A stretch of 64,000 bases of DNA from Siphonobacter aquaeclarae (GTDB taxonomy: Bacteria > Bacteroidota > Bacteroidia > Cytophagales > Spirosomataceae). The notes under the pieces were generated by a model, which saw only the letters and a program-made list of their open reading frames with translations, ran no database searches and was not told where the DNA came from. Below, piece after piece: positions 8,059-17,969 of this stretch. The first letter of the stretch is position 1. Each line of letters opens with the position of its first letter. The position numbers and the translations under genes are program-made. Where the stretch lies: positions 62,001-126,000 of the forward strand of contig NZ_FNGS01000006.1 in assembly GCF_900103285.1 (NCBI RefSeq), written 5' to 3'.

Positions 8059-10101
8059 TCAGGAGACAGATGCGCCGTTCCAGACCGGTTCGCCGGGGCG
8101 GATAAACTGAAGTTTGCCGTCGCGGTCTTCCGCCATCAGAATCATCCCCTGCGACTCAATTCCCATCATTTTCCGGGGGGCGAGGTTGGCCAGGAGCGAT
8201 ACCTGCTTCCCGATGATTTCTTCGGGAGAAAAGTGTTCGGCAATGCCGCTGACAACCGTACGGGTGTCCAAACCGGTCTCCAGCGTGAGCTGAAGCAGTT
8301 TTTTCGATTTCGGGACGGGTACGGCAGCGACGATGGTCGCAATCCGGATATCCAGTTTTGTGAAGTCGTCGTACGTGATGGCTTCCTTCTGAGGCGCCGG
8401 CACCCTGGCGGCGAGTTCGTTCTGCTTTTTGGTGTCGAGCAGCTTCTGCACCTGTGCTTCGATAACGGCGTCTTCGATCTTCTCAAACAGCAGGCCGGTA
8501 TTGGAAATGGGCTGCCCCGCTTCGAGCAGGCTGAGCTTGCCGGCATTGGCCCAGGACAGCGGTCCGATATGCAGCATTTCCCGCAGGCGCGCCGCCGTGA
8601 AGGGGAGGAACGGTTCTGCCAATACGCTGAGGGTAGCCGTCAGCTGCAGGGCCAGGTGCAGAATGGTCGCGGCGCGCTCCGGATTTTCCTTGAGTACTTT
8701 CCAGGGCTCGGTGGCAGCGAGGTACTGGTTGCCGAGACGGGCGACGTCCATAAACAGGCCTAATCCTTCCCGGAAGCGGAAATTCTCCAGGGCTTCGGCG
8801 ATCCGGCCCGGATACAGCGCCAGCTCTTCGAGCATCGCGGTATCGGCTTCGGTCAGCTCGCCGCGTGCGGGTACAGCCGGTCCGAAGTTCTTTTCGGTCA
8901 GGACAATGGCACGGTTGACGAAGTTACCTAGAATCGCGACCAGCTCGGAGTTGTTCCGCGTCTGGTAGTCTTTCCAGGTAAATTCCGAATCTTTGGTTTC
9001 CGGCGCGTTGGCGATGAGGGTATACCGGAGTACATCCTGCTTGCCGGGCATGTCTTCCAGGTATTCGTGCAGCCAGACGGCCCAGTTCCGGGAAGTAGAA
9101 ATCTTGTCGCCTTCCAGGTTCATGAACTCATTCGCCGGCACGTTGTCGGCGCCGGGGATAAACCGGCCGTCGGCCATGAGCATCGCCGGGAAAATCAGGC
9201 AGTGGAAGACGATATTGTCTTTCCCGATGAAGTGGACGATACGGGTATCTTCCGCTTTCCACCATTTTTCCCAATCAGCGCCTTTCAGTTCTTTCGTGAA
9301 CGTGATATAGCCGATAGGAGCATCAAACCACACATACATAACCTTGCCTTCGGCATCGGGCAGGGGAACCTTGATGCCCCAGTCGAGGTCCCGGGTCATG
9401 GCGCGGGGTTTCAGCCCTTCCTTCAGCCAGGAGCGTACCTGCCCGGCTACGTTCGTTTTCCACTCGGGGTGGCTTTCGACGTAGGTTTCCAGGTCCGGCT
9501 GCATCTGATCGAGCGGAAGGTTCCAGTTTTTCGTAGCTTTCAGTACCGGGGCCTCACCCGACAGCATCGAGCGGGGATTTTTGAGCTCAGTCGGGCTGAG
9601 GGTACTCCCGCAGCGCTCGCACTGATCGCCATAGGCGTTTTCGTTACCGCAGACGGGGCAGGTACCAACGATGTACCGGTCGGCCAGGAATTGCCCCGCC
9701 TTTTCATCGTAATACTGCTCGGTGACTTCCTCCGTAAACTTGCCCTTGTTGTAGAGCTGGAGGAAGATATCCTGAGACATCTCGTGGTGGACCTGTTTCG
9801 AGGTCCGGGAATAGATATCAAACGAAATACCGAAGTCGGAAAAGGCCTTGTTGATCTGGTTGTGGTACTTGTCGACTACTTCCTGCGGGGTAATGCCCTC
9901 TTTCTGTGCGCGGATCGTAATGGGAACACCGTGCTCGTCCGTTCCGGAAATGAAAGCGACGTCGTCGCCTTTCGTCCGGAGAAAACGGACATATACGTCT
10001 GCCGGCACATAGCAGCCCGCCAGGTGGCCGATGTGAATCGGTCCGTTGGCGTAGATAAGGGCCGCGGTGACGGTTGTGCGGTTAAATTTCTTGTCAGGCA
10101 T
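8059..10101 (-). CDS. metG: methionyl-tRNA synthetase with C-terminal tRNA-binding domain
   Basis: 680-residue class I aminoacyl-tRNA synthetase charging tRNA-Met. Visible: N-terminal Rossmann core with HIGH box ([10 protein letters not shown]), zinc knuckle pairs CPVC and CERC near residue 150, a KMSKS-type loop in the form DKISTS, the anticodon-binding helical domain, and from about residue 573 a Trbp111/EMAP-type tRNA-binding domain ([20 protein letters not shown]). The domain order and length match dimeric bacterial MetG. It has its own -7 promoter element and terminator. Confidence 0.98.
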   Translation of the reverse strand: MPDKKFNRTTVTAALIYANGPIHIGHLAGCYVPADVYVRFLRTKGDDVAFISGTDEHGVPITIRAQKEGITPQEVVDKYHNQINKAFSDFGISFDIYSRTSKQVHHEMSQDIFLQLYNKGKFTEEVTEQYYDEKAGQFLADRYIVGTCPVCGNENAYGDQCERCGSTLSPTELKNPRSMLSGEAPVLKATKNWNLPLDQMQPDLETYVESHPEWKTNVAGQVRSWLKEGLKPRAMTRDLDWGIKVPLPDAEGKVMYVWFDAPIGYITFTKELKGADWEKWWKAEDTRIVHFIGKDNIVFHCLIFPAMLMADGRFIPGADNVPANEFMNLEGDKISTSRNWAVWLHEYLEDMPGKQDVLRYTLIANAPETKDSEFTWKDYQTRNNSELVAILGNFVNRAIVLTEKNFGPAVPARGELTEADTAMLEELALYPGRIAEALENFRFREGLGLFMDVARLGNQYLAATEPWKVLKENPERAATILHLALQLTATLSVLAEPFLPFTAARLREMLHIGPLSWANAGKLSLLEAGQPISNTGLLFEKIEDAVIEAQVQKLLDTKKQNELAARVPAPQKEAITYDDFTKLDIRIATIVAAVPVPKSKKLLQLTLETGLDTRTVVSGIAEHFSPEEIIGKQVSLLANLAPRKMMGIESQGMILMAEDRDGKLQFIRPGEPVWNGASVS

Positions 10102-10110
10102 GAAATACTG

Positions 10111-10117
10111 TAATTTG
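10111..10117 (+). promoter_or_regulatory. possible -7 element of the serine hydrolase gene
   Basis: TAATTTG, one base shorter than TAnnTTTG, 31 bases upstream of the ATG at 10148. The same 7-mer precedes two other genes in the window (28381 and 43211). Moderate to weak evidence. Confidence 0.35.
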
Positions 10118-10120
10118 AGG

Positions 10121-10128
10121 CAAAATTA
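10121..10128 (-). promoter_or_regulatory. -7 promoter element of metG
   Basis: Minus-strand TAATTTTG, an exact match to the Bacteroidota -7 word TAnnTTTG, 20 bases upstream of the metG ATG. It is interleaved with a plus-strand candidate for the divergent gene. Confidence 0.6.
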
Positions 10129-10147
10129 ACTAAACCTGTTAACTCCG

Positions 10148-11431
10148 ATGACTTTCCGGAAAGTTCTGCTCTTTTTATCCGTACTCGTGTCCGCCGCCGG
10201 TACGGGTAAAAGCCAGACACTCAACGTTCAAACCAGACCGCAGGTGTTCGCGACCGCCAGAAACCCGGAGAGCCTCGGCTTTTCGGCCGAGCGGTTTGCC
10301 CGTATTGACGCGCTGATGCAGGACCACGTCCGGAAAAAGCATATGCCCGGAGCCACGATGATCCTGGTACGAAAAGGACAGATTGTTTACTACAAATCCT
10401 TTGGCTACCGTGACGTGGAAGCGGGGGAGGTACTCGACAAAACGGCTATTTTCCGGATTATGTCGATGTCGAAAGCTATTACGTCTGTAGCGATAATGCT
10501 ACTATATGAGGAAGGAAAACTCCGGCTGGATGACCCGGTTTCACGCTATATACCCAGTTTCAGGAACCCGAAAGTACTGGCCTATTTCAATGCGAAGGAT
10601 ACCACGTGGTCGGGTATTCCGGCCAAACGGGAAGTCACCCTCCGCCACCTGCTGACGCATACTGCCGGCATCAACTACAGCCATCCTCTATACAAAAAGG
10701 CCGGAATTCCCGATTTCTTCAGCATAGAACCGAAGCAGATTACCCAAACCATGTCGGCGATGGGCGCGCTGCCGCTCCTCCACGAACCCGGTGAAAAACA
10801 TACCTATGGCCTGAATACCGACGTACTCGGCGCGGTTGTGGAAATTGTCTCCGGGATGCGCTTCGGCGAATTTCTTCAGAAGCGGATTTTTGAACCGCTC
10901 GGGATGGAGGATACCGGTTTTTATCAGCCTGACAGCAAGAAAAACCGCCTCATGCACCTCTATTCCAAACGAAACCAGGACGCTCCGCTCGAACGCCATC
11001 CCGACTTCGCCGAAGAAAACTACCCCATCGCAGGTGCAAAAACCTATGAATCAGGCGGTGCCGGTTTGACGTCCACCGTCCTCGACTACGCCAAATTCCT
11101 GCAAATGCTGATCAATGGCGGCAGTTTCAACGGAAAACAACTGCTCTCCCGGAAAACCATCGACCTCATGTGCGTCAACCAGATCGGCGACCTGGAGATA
11201 GGAGCGGGCAACAAGTTTGGCCTCGGTTTCGAGATCGAAACAGCCCGCGGCAACGCCCAGGCCCCTGGCAGCGTCGGTACCCTTCGCTGGGGCGGCAGAA
11301 ACTGCTCGGACTACTGGTTCGATCCCAAAGAGCAGATACTCGGGGTCTGGACGACACAGCTGTTGCCAAACGCCATTCCCGGTATCGAGCGGGAGTTCAA
11401 GCAACTGGCCTACCAGGCACTGGTGGACTGA
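10148..11431 (+). CDS. secreted serine beta-lactamase-family hydrolase
   Basis: 427-residue protein of the class C beta-lactamase / EstB / D-aminopeptidase superfamily, probably periplasmic (signal peptide within residues 1-22). The catalytic SxxK is Ser106-Met-Ser-Lys109; the second motif Tyr is in TYGLNTDVLG; a WGG stretch near the C-terminus takes the place of the KTG strand motif. Substrate is not predictable: members act as esterases, DD-peptidases or peptidases. Divergent from metG and followed by an epimerase gene with its own promoter. Confidence 0.9.
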   Translation: MTFRKVLLFLSVLVSAAGTGKSQTLNVQTRPQVFATARNPESLGFSAERFARIDALMQDHVRKKHMPGATMILVRKGQIVYYKSFGYRDVEAGEVLDKTAIFRIMSMSKAITSVAIMLLYEEGKLRLDDPVSRYIPSFRNPKVLAYFNAKDTTWSGIPAKREVTLRHLLTHTAGINYSHPLYKKAGIPDFFSIEPKQITQTMSAMGALPLLHEPGEKHTYGLNTDVLGAVVEIVSGMRFGEFLQKRIFEPLGMEDTGFYQPDSKKNRLMHLYSKRNQDAPLERHPDFAEENYPIAGAKTYESGGAGLTSTVLDYAKFLQMLINGGSFNGKQLLSRKTIDLMCVNQIGDLEIGAGNKFGLGFEIETARGNAQAPGSVGTLRWGGRNCSDYWFDPKEQILGVWTTQLLPNAIPGIEREFKQLAYQALVD

Positions 11432-11445
11432 AACACCTTTCTGCT

Positions 11446-11453
11446 TACTTTTG
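11446..11453 (+). promoter_or_regulatory. -7 promoter element of the epimerase gene
   Basis: TACTTTTG, exact TAnnTTTG match, about 60 bases upstream of the ATG at 11513 and just after the stop of the preceding gene. Confidence 0.55.
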
Positions 11454-11512
11454 ACAGAAATACGGGCTTTGGAACGAACGCGCGAACCGGAATCCCGTCA
11501 ATTGGAACACGC

Positions 11513-12529
11513 ATGATATTTCTTACCGGAGCCAACGGGCTGATCGGCAGCTTTATAGCCCGCAAATTATTGGCCGACGGGCAGGCAATCCGGGCACTGC
11601 GCCGGCCTGACAGCGACCTGTCCCTGCTCGGGGAAGACCAGAACCGGATTGAGTGGGTAGAAGGCGATATACTCGATATTCTGTCCCTCGAACGGGCTGT
11701 TGAAGGCTGTACGGAAGTAGTACATACCGCAGCGATTGTCTCTTTTTCACCGAAAGAACGCCGGCAGCTGTACCAGGTAAACGTGGAAGGTACTGCCAAC
11801 GTCGTAAACGTTTCGCTCGCTGCCGGGGTGCGCAAACTGGTGCATATCAGTTCTGTAGCGGCATTGGGCCGTCCCGAAAAGAACAGCCGTAATGCGGAAC
11901 AGCCTGTTGAAATAGACGAAGAACAAAAGTGGGAAGAGTCTCCGCAAAACTCGCATTACGCCAAATCCAAGTACCAGGCCGAACTGGAGGTCTGGAGGGG
12001 TATCGCCGAAGGCCTTCCCGCGGTGATCGTCAATCCGTCGGTGGTACTGGGCGAGGGCGACTGGTCCCGCAGCAGCACCGCGCTGTTCAAATATGTCTTT
12101 GATGAGAAGCCTTTTTACACCGAAGGGACGCTCAATTACGTAGATGTCCGGGACGTGGCCGAAGCCGTATCCCGCCTGCTGGTCAGCGATATTGTCAACG
12201 AGCGCTTCATCCTTAGCGGCGGAAAGACGACCTACCGGCAGTTTTTTGCCCTGGCGGCGGAGCAGCTCGGAAAAAAAGCGCCCCGGTTCCGGGTAACGCC
12301 CCTGCTGGCGGCAATTGCCTGGCGCGTGGAAGCGATCCGGGGTTTTCTGACCGGAAAAAAGCCGCTCGTTACCCGTGAAACCGCCCGTAGTTCCCTGCAT
12401 CATTTCTATTATCACAACGAAAAAATACAGGGGCAGACAGGATTAAAATTCCATTCGCTCGAAGAAACCACCGCCCGGATCGCGGCGGCCTTTCTCCGGC
12501 GTTCGGAGCAGATACCTGCCGGCCGGTAA
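11513..12529 (+). CDS. NAD(P)-dependent epimerase/dehydratase (extended SDR)
   Basis: 338-residue cytosolic extended short-chain dehydrogenase/reductase. Cofactor motif TGANGLIG at residues 5-12, catalytic Tyr149-x3-Lys153 in HYAKSKY, and Ser in HISSVA near 113. The sequence most resembles the dihydroflavonol-4-reductase-like / nucleoside-diphosphate-sugar epimerase group. Substrate cannot be deduced. Start chosen because the Rossmann strand begins at residue 2. The next gene follows after 60 bases. Confidence 0.9.
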   Translation: MIFLTGANGLIGSFIARKLLADGQAIRALRRPDSDLSLLGEDQNRIEWVEGDILDILSLERAVEGCTEVVHTAAIVSFSPKERRQLYQVNVEGTANVVNVSLAAGVRKLVHISSVAALGRPEKNSRNAEQPVEIDEEQKWEESPQNSHYAKSKYQAELEVWRGIAEGLPAVIVNPSVVLGEGDWSRSSTALFKYVFDEKPFYTEGTLNYVDVRDVAEAVSRLLVSDIVNERFILSGGKTTYRQFFALAAEQLGKKAPRFRVTPLLAAIAWRVEAIRGFLTGKKPLVTRETARSSLHHFYYHNEKIQGQTGLKFHSLEETTARIAAAFLRRSEQIPAGR

Positions 12530-12589
12530 AATTTGGCAGTGCTTTAAAAAGAAGCATTTTTTATCGTTATTCGTGGACCATAACATGCA

Positions 12590-13099
12590 ATGAAACCTAT
12601 GAAGACCTTCCTCCCTCTGCTCGCCATGGTGCTGCTGGGATTCAGTGCCCGGGCACAATCCGAAGATGAACAAATCAAAGCAACCCTGCAGAACTACCTC
12701 GATGGCGGGGCAGACGGTGATACGGCGCGTTTGAACCGGGCATTTTACCCGCTGGCGAACCTCCGGAGTCTGAAAGACGGCCGGGTGACCAATACCCCGG
12801 TCCGCGAATTCATCGCAAAGGTTCCGAAAGGCGGAGCCAAATGGACGGGCAAGATCGTTTCCTACAACTACCTCGGTGCAGCCGGCAGCGCTGTACTCGA
12901 AATGGAGCTCGACAACTTCAAGTTTGTCGATTTTCTCTCGCTGATGAAAATCGGGGCGGATTGGAAAATCGTAAGTAGAGTTTTCACCCGGGCGGAGAAG
13001 GACCAGACCATCTCGTCCTTCGGTGGCGGAAAGCCTGCGGCTACTGCCAAAAAGGGTGCCGCCAAACCCAAGCCGAAATCGGATGACGGCTGGAACTGA
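12590..13099 (+). CDS. secreted NTF2-like (Lumazine_bd_2-type) protein
   Basis: 169-residue exported protein: signal peptide to about residue 22 (GFSARAQ), then one NTF2-like domain with the typical start (IKATLQNYLDGGADGDTARL) and end (ADWKIVSRVF), followed by a Lys/Ala/Pro-rich tail. Such small putative lumazine-binding proteins are common in Bacteroidota; no reaction is established. A second Met at codon 4 is an alternative start. The DUF937 gene follows after 24 bases and may be co-transcribed. Confidence 0.85.
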   Translation: MKPMKTFLPLLAMVLLGFSARAQSEDEQIKATLQNYLDGGADGDTARLNRAFYPLANLRSLKDGRVTNTPVREFIAKVPKGGAKWTGKIVSYNYLGAAGSAVLEMELDNFKFVDFLSLMKIGADWKIVSRVFTRAEKDQTISSFGGGKPAATAKKGAAKPKPKSDDGWN

Positions 13100-13123
13100 G
13101 AAACGATAGTCTGATCACTGCCA

Positions 13124-14383
13124 ATGAATATTTTTTCGTACCTGAAAGATCTTCTCTCCACGGATTTCGTGGAGAATACCTCTTCTTATGTTAACGAGGA
13201 ATCCGGTAAAGTGGAATCGGCGCTGCATGCCGCAGTGCTGTCCGTGCTGGTTTCCTTCCTGAAGCGTACTTCCAACGAAAGTGGCGCGAAAGCCATGTTC
13301 AAGGCCATCGAACGCGAAAAACTGGACGGACGCGTAACCGCTTCTCTTCCCGGCGTACTGAAAGACCGGGAGCAGGCCAGCCAGATCGTTCAGCGTGGCG
13401 GCAACCTCTTCAGCCACCTCCTTCCGGACAAACGCAGTACCCTGGTCGCGATGATCAGCAGCCACGGAAAAATCCGGAACTCATCAGCGACCGCTGTACT
13501 GGGTCTGGTTTCTTTTGTGACGCTCGATACGTTCGGGAAGCTCGTCCGCGACCAGAACCTCGACGCCACCGGCCTCGCCATCCTGATCCGGAACCAGAAA
13601 GATTACCTGCTCAAGGATGCTGACGCCGAGATGATCGACAAGGTCGCGGAGACGCTGTCGGTCGACGGTATTACCCGCCTCGGTTACGTCGAGCCGGGAG
13701 AGGAGACGCTCGAAGAGCTGGCTCCGTCCCGCACACGGCATACCTCCGAGCACGCATATGATGACCTGAATTCTAGGAGCGTATCTGTCCCCTGGAAAGG
13801 AATACTGGCGGTAGCGCTGGTTGTCGCGGTCCTTGGCGCCGCCTGGTTTGGCTGGTCGCAGTTTGGAGACTCGCTGATGAGTAATGCCGATACCACATCG
13901 TCTGAGGAAGTAGCTGTACCTCAGGATTCTACAGCCAACTATCCGGATACCACGGCCCGCCCGGCAGTACCTGCTGCGACAACGCCGGCAGCGGCGACGA
14001 CTACCCCGACTACCGGCGGTACAACTACGGCTGCCAAAATCGCCCAGCACCTGAGCGACCCGCTGGCGAAGGAAGGAAAGATATTCGTGATGAACGAAGT
14101 GAAATTCGACCCGGCAACGAACGAACCGACTCCGCAATCTACCCCGGCGATCGACGAGCTGGCTGCCGTATTGAAAAAATACCCGACGGTACAGCTGAAG
14201 TTTACCGGCGTAACGGTTCGTCCTGCCAACAAAAAGAATGTTTTCAAACAGGCCAACAGCCTGAAGGTATACCTGACGAAGGCCGGCGTTAATATCATCC
14301 GCCTGGATTCGGGAAGCTTCCTCTCCACCGATTCTACGTCACAGAAAAGTGATTTTGTGATGGTGAAAATCGTACACCAATAG
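13124..14383 (+). CDS. DUF937 protein with membrane helix and OmpA-like tail
   Basis: 419-residue protein. Residues 1-190 form a helical DUF937-type domain (repeats of VSFLKRTS..., VRDQNLDATGL...); one membrane helix at about 225-245; a Pro/Ala/Thr-rich linker at about 270-305; and a C-terminal region (about 320-419) shaped like a degenerate OmpA/peptidoglycan-binding domain (AAVLKKYPTVQLKFTGVTV) lacking the full NxxLSxxRA motif. It would sit in the inner membrane with the tail in the periplasm. Function unknown. A strong terminator follows directly. Confidence 0.85.
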   Translation: MNIFSYLKDLLSTDFVENTSSYVNEESGKVESALHAAVLSVLVSFLKRTSNESGAKAMFKAIEREKLDGRVTASLPGVLKDREQASQIVQRGGNLFSHLLPDKRSTLVAMISSHGKIRNSSATAVLGLVSFVTLDTFGKLVRDQNLDATGLAILIRNQKDYLLKDADAEMIDKVAETLSVDGITRLGYVEPGEETLEELAPSRTRHTSEHAYDDLNSRSVSVPWKGILAVALVVAVLGAAWFGWSQFGDSLMSNADTTSSEEVAVPQDSTANYPDTTARPAVPAATTPAAATTTPTTGGTTTAAKIAQHLSDPLAKEGKIFVMNEVKFDPATNEPTPQSTPAIDELAAVLKKYPTVQLKFTGVTVRPANKKNVFKQANSLKVYLTKAGVNIIRLDSGSFLSTDSTSQKSDFVMVKIVHQ

Positions 14384-14398
14384 GAAGTAACGACTGAT

Positions 14399-14434
14399 AA
14401 AAAAGGCCCGGAAGATCGCTTCCGGGCCTTTTTT
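14399..14434. terminator. bidirectional intrinsic terminator
   Basis: 15-base arms (AAAAAAGGCCCGGAA and its complement) around a 6-base loop, T-runs on both strands. It separates the DUF937 gene from the converging histidine kinase gene, whose stop codon lies within the T-run. Confidence 0.92.
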
Positions 14435-15698
14435 ATGCTTCTTTTCGGGCGAGCCGGAACGTATGCTCACCCTTGTTTTCGGTATACCGGATCGCAAGGC
14501 CGTAGCTGTCGCAGATCTGTTTGACGATTGCCAATCCGAGGCCCGCCGAATCCGAGCCGGTTTCTTCTTTCTTGAAGCGGGAAAAGAGCACGTCGGGTTC
14601 GTTGTTCAGGGTAGGACCGCTGTTCCGGATCAGGAGTTCGTCGGCCGAGGATTCCACCCGGATATAGCCGCCGGGCATATTGTGTTTCAGCGCATTGCTG
14701 ACGAGGTTTCCGAGGAGGCTGTCGGCGAGTATCGCCGGAAGAGACACGACAAACGGCGAAGCGGTTTCCTGCTCGATCCGGATGCCTTTGTGGGTGAACA
14801 GCTCCTCCATGTCGGCGAATTTTTCGTGCAACTCGCGCGACAGGTCGATCTCCTGCGGAGACGTAAACTGCCTGTTTTCAATTTTCGCAAGGAGAAGAAG
14901 ACCCTGGTTGAGCCGGGACATGCGCCGGGAGGCGTCGTAAATGGTTTGGATCCAGCGGGTTTGGTCTTCCGTCAGCTGCTCCGACTGAATCAGTTGTTCG
15001 ACCTTGGCATTGATCAGGGCCAGGGGCGTTTGCAGCTCGTGCGAGGCATTTTCAGTAAACTCCTTCAGCGTGGTATAGTCGTGAAGGAGTTGCTCGGCCA
15101 TTTTTTGCAGGACTTCGTTCAGCTCCCGGAATTCGATGATCTCCGGTTTTTCCAGGTGGAGGGCTTTGCCGCTCGACAGATCGAACCGCTTGATCCGCGC
15201 CAGTGTCTCGTAAAACGGCTGCCACAAGCGCCCCGAGAGCCGGTCCTGAAACCAGAAAGTCCCAATGAGGAGCAGGCCGAGGACCGTCGCCATCGTCAGC
15301 GTAATGACTTCAATCAGGCGGTAGGACTGGATGAGCGACTTGCGGATAGCTACCCGCTTGGTTTCCTGCTGAATAGGCGTATAGAACGTCAGCTGACGGA
15401 AGGGTATCCACTCTTTCGTGTAGCGGTCCTGGATGAGGGTATCTTTGAAATGCTCGCGGAAATCTTTCGGCTGGGTACCTGGCTCTACTTCGATCTTGTT
15501 TTCAACGAAATACGAATTGTCTTTCCAGGTATAATGATGTACGTAGACGAGGAAATCACGCTTTTCGACCAGCAACCGGCTCTCCACCTCTTCGTAAATC
15601 AGCCATTTGATAATGCCATAAAACGCAATCGCCGTCACGATATACAGGCTCAGCGAAAAGGCGAGGTAGATGCGGTTGGTTTTTTCGAGAAGTCTCAC
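14433..15698 (-). CDS. membrane sensor histidine kinase
   Basis: 421-residue two-component sensor. Two membrane helices (about 12-32 and 131-150) enclose a small periplasmic sensor region; then a HisKA dimerisation domain with phosphoacceptor His220 in NASHELQTPLA and a HATPase_c domain with N box (GNLVSNALKHN) and G box (SAGLGLAIVKQ). The start overlaps the response regulator stop by 4 bases (ATGA), so the regulator is translated first and the pair is co-transcribed. The signal is unknown. Confidence 0.95.
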   Translation of the reverse strand: MRLLEKTNRIYLAFSLSLYIVTAIAFYGIIKWLIYEEVESRLLVEKRDFLVYVHHYTWKDNSYFVENKIEVEPGTQPKDFREHFKDTLIQDRYTKEWIPFRQLTFYTPIQQETKRVAIRKSLIQSYRLIEVITLTMATVLGLLLIGTFWFQDRLSGRLWQPFYETLARIKRFDLSSGKALHLEKPEIIEFRELNEVLQKMAEQLLHDYTTLKEFTENASHELQTPLALINAKVEQLIQSEQLTEDQTRWIQTIYDASRRMSRLNQGLLLLAKIENRQFTSPQEIDLSRELHEKFADMEELFTHKGIRIEQETASPFVVSLPAILADSLLGNLVSNALKHNMPGGYIRVESSADELLIRNSGPTLNNEPDVLFSRFKKEETGSDSAGLGLAIVKQICDSYGLAIRYTENKGEHTFRLARKEA

Positions 15699-16372
15699 TG
15701 CGGGCCGAATTTGTAACCGATGCCGTAGATGGAGCGAATGTAGTCGCCTGACCCCTTTTCCACCAGCTTCCGCCGGAGATTTTTGATGTGGGAATAGACC
15801 ATATCCAGGGAATCGGCGGAGTCGATATTGTCGCCCCAGAGGTGCTCGGCGATCGAGGCTTTGGTCAGCGCGACGTCGAGATTCGAGAGAAAATAGAGCA
15901 GCAAATCATACTCTTTCCGGGAAAGAACCGTCTCCTGCCCGCCCACGAATACCTTGTGTGCATGCGGATGTACTTCGATTTCCCGGAAGCGTATTTCATT
16001 ATGCCCGCCGAAATTCCGCCGCCGGATAAGGGATTTGACCCGGGCGTTCAGTTCGGAAAGGTGAAAGGGTTTGGTGAGGTAGTCGTCGGACCCGACTTCC
16101 AGTCCCCGTATCTTGTCCTCCAGCGCATTACGGGCCGAAATGATGATAATGCCCGTGGAGGCAATGCGTTTTTTCAGCGTTTCGATCAGGTCGAGGCCGT
16201 CGCCGCCGGGCAGCGTGAGGTCCACGATCACGCAGTCGTATTCGTAGAGGTATAGCTTTTCATCGGCCTCGCGAAAAGTAGCCGCCATTTCGCACCGGTA
16301 GCCTTCCCGGGTGAGGTAGGAGGTGATGCTTTCGGCGAGTTCCTGCTCATCTTCAACGACTAACATCTTCAT
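15695..16372 (-). CDS. OmpR/PhoB-family response regulator
   Basis: 225-residue DNA-binding regulator paired with the following kinase. Receiver domain with acidic Asp8, phosphorylation site Asp51 (VIVDLTLPGGDG), Ser79 and Lys101; C-terminal winged helix with the typical ending YSHIKNLRRKL...IYGIGYKF. ATG 16372 is chosen because MKMLVVEDE is the canonical receiver start; the open frame extends further upstream without coding character. Target genes are unknown; the neighbouring OmpA lipoprotein is a possible target by proximity only. Confidence 0.95.
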   Translation of the reverse strand: MKMLVVEDEQELAESITSYLTREGYRCEMAATFREADEKLYLYEYDCVIVDLTLPGGDGLDLIETLKKRIASTGIIIISARNALEDKIRGLEVGSDDYLTKPFHLSELNARVKSLIRRRNFGGHNEIRFREIEVHPHAHKVFVGGQETVLSRKEYDLLLYFLSNLDVALTKASIAEHLWGDNIDSADSLDMVYSHIKNLRRKLVEKGSGDYIRSIYGIGYKFGPQ

Positions 16373-16457
16373 GGGTTCACAGCTTTGATCTCCCGAATAT
16401 ATTCCCCCGATTCTGGAAAAAAATGGGAAGTATACGTCAGAGCTGTTCACCGGAAAC

Positions 16458-16486
16458 AAAAAAAGAGCCGGACATATGCCCGGCTC
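16458..16486 (-). terminator. terminator of the OmpA lipoprotein gene
   Basis: On the minus strand a stem GAGCCGG / CCGGCTC is followed by seven T. It starts a few bases after the stop of the OmpA-family gene. Confidence 0.85.
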
Positions 16487-16490
16487 CGTG

Positions 16491-17825
16491 TTACAAGCGC
16501 GTGATGATGAATTCGACGCGGCGGTTCACTTTCCGCTCTTCGTCGGTTCCCTTTTTGACGAGCGGGCGGGTATCTCCGTATCCGACGGCCTCGATCCGCC
16601 CTTCCTGAATTCCGTGGCTGACGAGGTAATCGCGGCAGGCGTCGACCCGGTCCTGAGACAGCTCCTGGTTGGCGTCGTGATCGCCGACGATATCGGTATG
16701 CCCTTCCAGGCGGATTGCCATTCCGGGGTTTTCCTGCATCATGGCGACCAGCTTGTTCAACTCCGCGAAGGAAGCCTTCAGCAATTCCGATTTTGATACT
16801 TCGAAATAGATATTCTTCAGCGTAATCTTATCGCCGACAGCCAGCGGGTTCAGGTAAATATCCCGCGTGACGGTTTCTCCGCTCTTTGTCTTGCTCAAAT
16901 CCAGTACATCGTTGGTAGCGGTATAGCCACGGGCAAAAGCGAGATAGGTGTATACCTGTCCTTTCGGCAGCGACATTTTATAGAGACCGGTGCTGGCGAA
17001 ACTCTGCACGGAATCGAGCTTGGCTTTGTCGCCCGACCGGTGAAAATCAATCGTCGCACTGATGGGCTGATTGGTCTTGGCGTTGCGGACCACGCCGGTT
17101 ACCAGGGCAATAGGCACGACAGGCGGCTCTACCGGTTTGGGAGGCGTATTATCTACTTCGCCAACCTTGCCCGTGCGGGGGCGGGTGGCGGGTTTCGTCG
17201 GCCGGGTATCCGGTTTTTTGATGGGAGGCAGCGGGTTATCAACGTGCAGGTTGTAAATATTCCAGCAGATCAAGTGGTCAAAATCGTTGCATTCAAAGAG
17301 ATCAAAGTCTTCCAGACCGGGATCGAGGCGTTCGAAGACGATTTCGAAGTCAACCGATTTTCCGACCGGCACCGTCATAGCGTTGGCCTGAAATGTTTTT
17401 ATGTCTGTGAACTCGCCGATGGGTAGCCCACCGCCGCGGATAAATTTGAATTGCCGCGTTCCTTCACCGGCGATCAGCACCGCGGAAGGCCGGAAGGCAA
17501 TGCGCTCCGAGCCATCGCTGATGACACGCCCGTTCTCGTCTTTTTGGACGCGACTGCGATTGGTAAACGTCAGCGAGAGGACGGTACCCTGTTGCGTCAG
17601 CCGGACGGAGCGTATGGTAATCCCCTTGTCTGCCGGCCGCGGAGCCTCTTGTGGAACAGGTTGTTGGTCCGGGTAATTCGGACGGCCCTGCGGCTCAGGG
17701 TCTTCCCGGCGCGGCACCGGGCGTGAATCGGGATTTTTACGGGAGTCTTCCGGTACGCCGGTCGGATACATAGGTCCCACGCAGCTGCCGAGCAGCAGGG
17801 GAAACAAAAGGAGAAGGTGTTTCAT
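16491..17825 (-). CDS. OmpA-family lipoprotein
   Basis: 444-residue outer-membrane lipoprotein. Lipobox LLLGSC with Cys15; a Pro-rich stretch (about 20-60); a middle region resembling a carboxypeptidase-like/PEGA-type beta domain (VTGVVRNAKTNQPISATIDF); and a C-terminal OmpA peptidoglycan-binding domain (RLEGHTDIVGDHDANQELSQ and GYGDTRPLV...NRRVEF). It probably tethers the outer membrane to the wall. ATG 17825 is chosen since it gives the lipoprotein signal. A good promoter lies 70 bases upstream. Confidence 0.93.
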   Translation of the reverse strand: MKHLLLLFPLLLGSCVGPMYPTGVPEDSRKNPDSRPVPRREDPEPQGRPNYPDQQPVPQEAPRPADKGITIRSVRLTQQGTVLSLTFTNRSRVQKDENGRVISDGSERIAFRPSAVLIAGEGTRQFKFIRGGGLPIGEFTDIKTFQANAMTVPVGKSVDFEIVFERLDPGLEDFDLFECNDFDHLICWNIYNLHVDNPLPPIKKPDTRPTKPATRPRTGKVGEVDNTPPKPVEPPVVPIALVTGVVRNAKTNQPISATIDFHRSGDKAKLDSVQSFASTGLYKMSLPKGQVYTYLAFARGYTATNDVLDLSKTKSGETVTRDIYLNPLAVGDKITLKNIYFEVSKSELLKASFAELNKLVAMMQENPGMAIRLEGHTDIVGDHDANQELSQDRVDACRDYLVSHGIQEGRIEAVGYGDTRPLVKKGTDEERKVNRRVEFIITRL

Positions 17826-17894
17826 GGAGGGGGTGAAGATTCGGTTCGGGGGAGGGTACACAGGTTTTGTTCGGTTGAAGAAAAAAAACAGCTT

Positions 17895-17927
17895 CAAAGA
17901 TAAGCCAAAAATCCACCGGAAGATCAA
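17895..17927 (-). promoter_or_regulatory. promoter of the OmpA lipoprotein gene
   Basis: Minus-strand TTG, 22-base spacer, then TATCTTTG (exact TAnnTTTG) about 70 bases upstream of the ATG at 17825. Both elements and spacing fit the Bacteroidota sigma factor pattern. Confidence 0.6.
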
Positions 17928-17969
17928 AAATATACTTACAGAAGACGTGGGTTTTATCCGACTTCTACG

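Noticed and set aside
10148-11431. Antibiotic-resistance beta-lactamase
   Set aside because: It has the fold and SxxK but lacks a clear KTG motif and fits the broad esterase/peptidase group of this superfamily, so resistance should not be claimed.
14463-15716. 417-codon plus-strand frame opposite the histidine kinase
   Set aside because: Shadow of a well-supported kinase gene.
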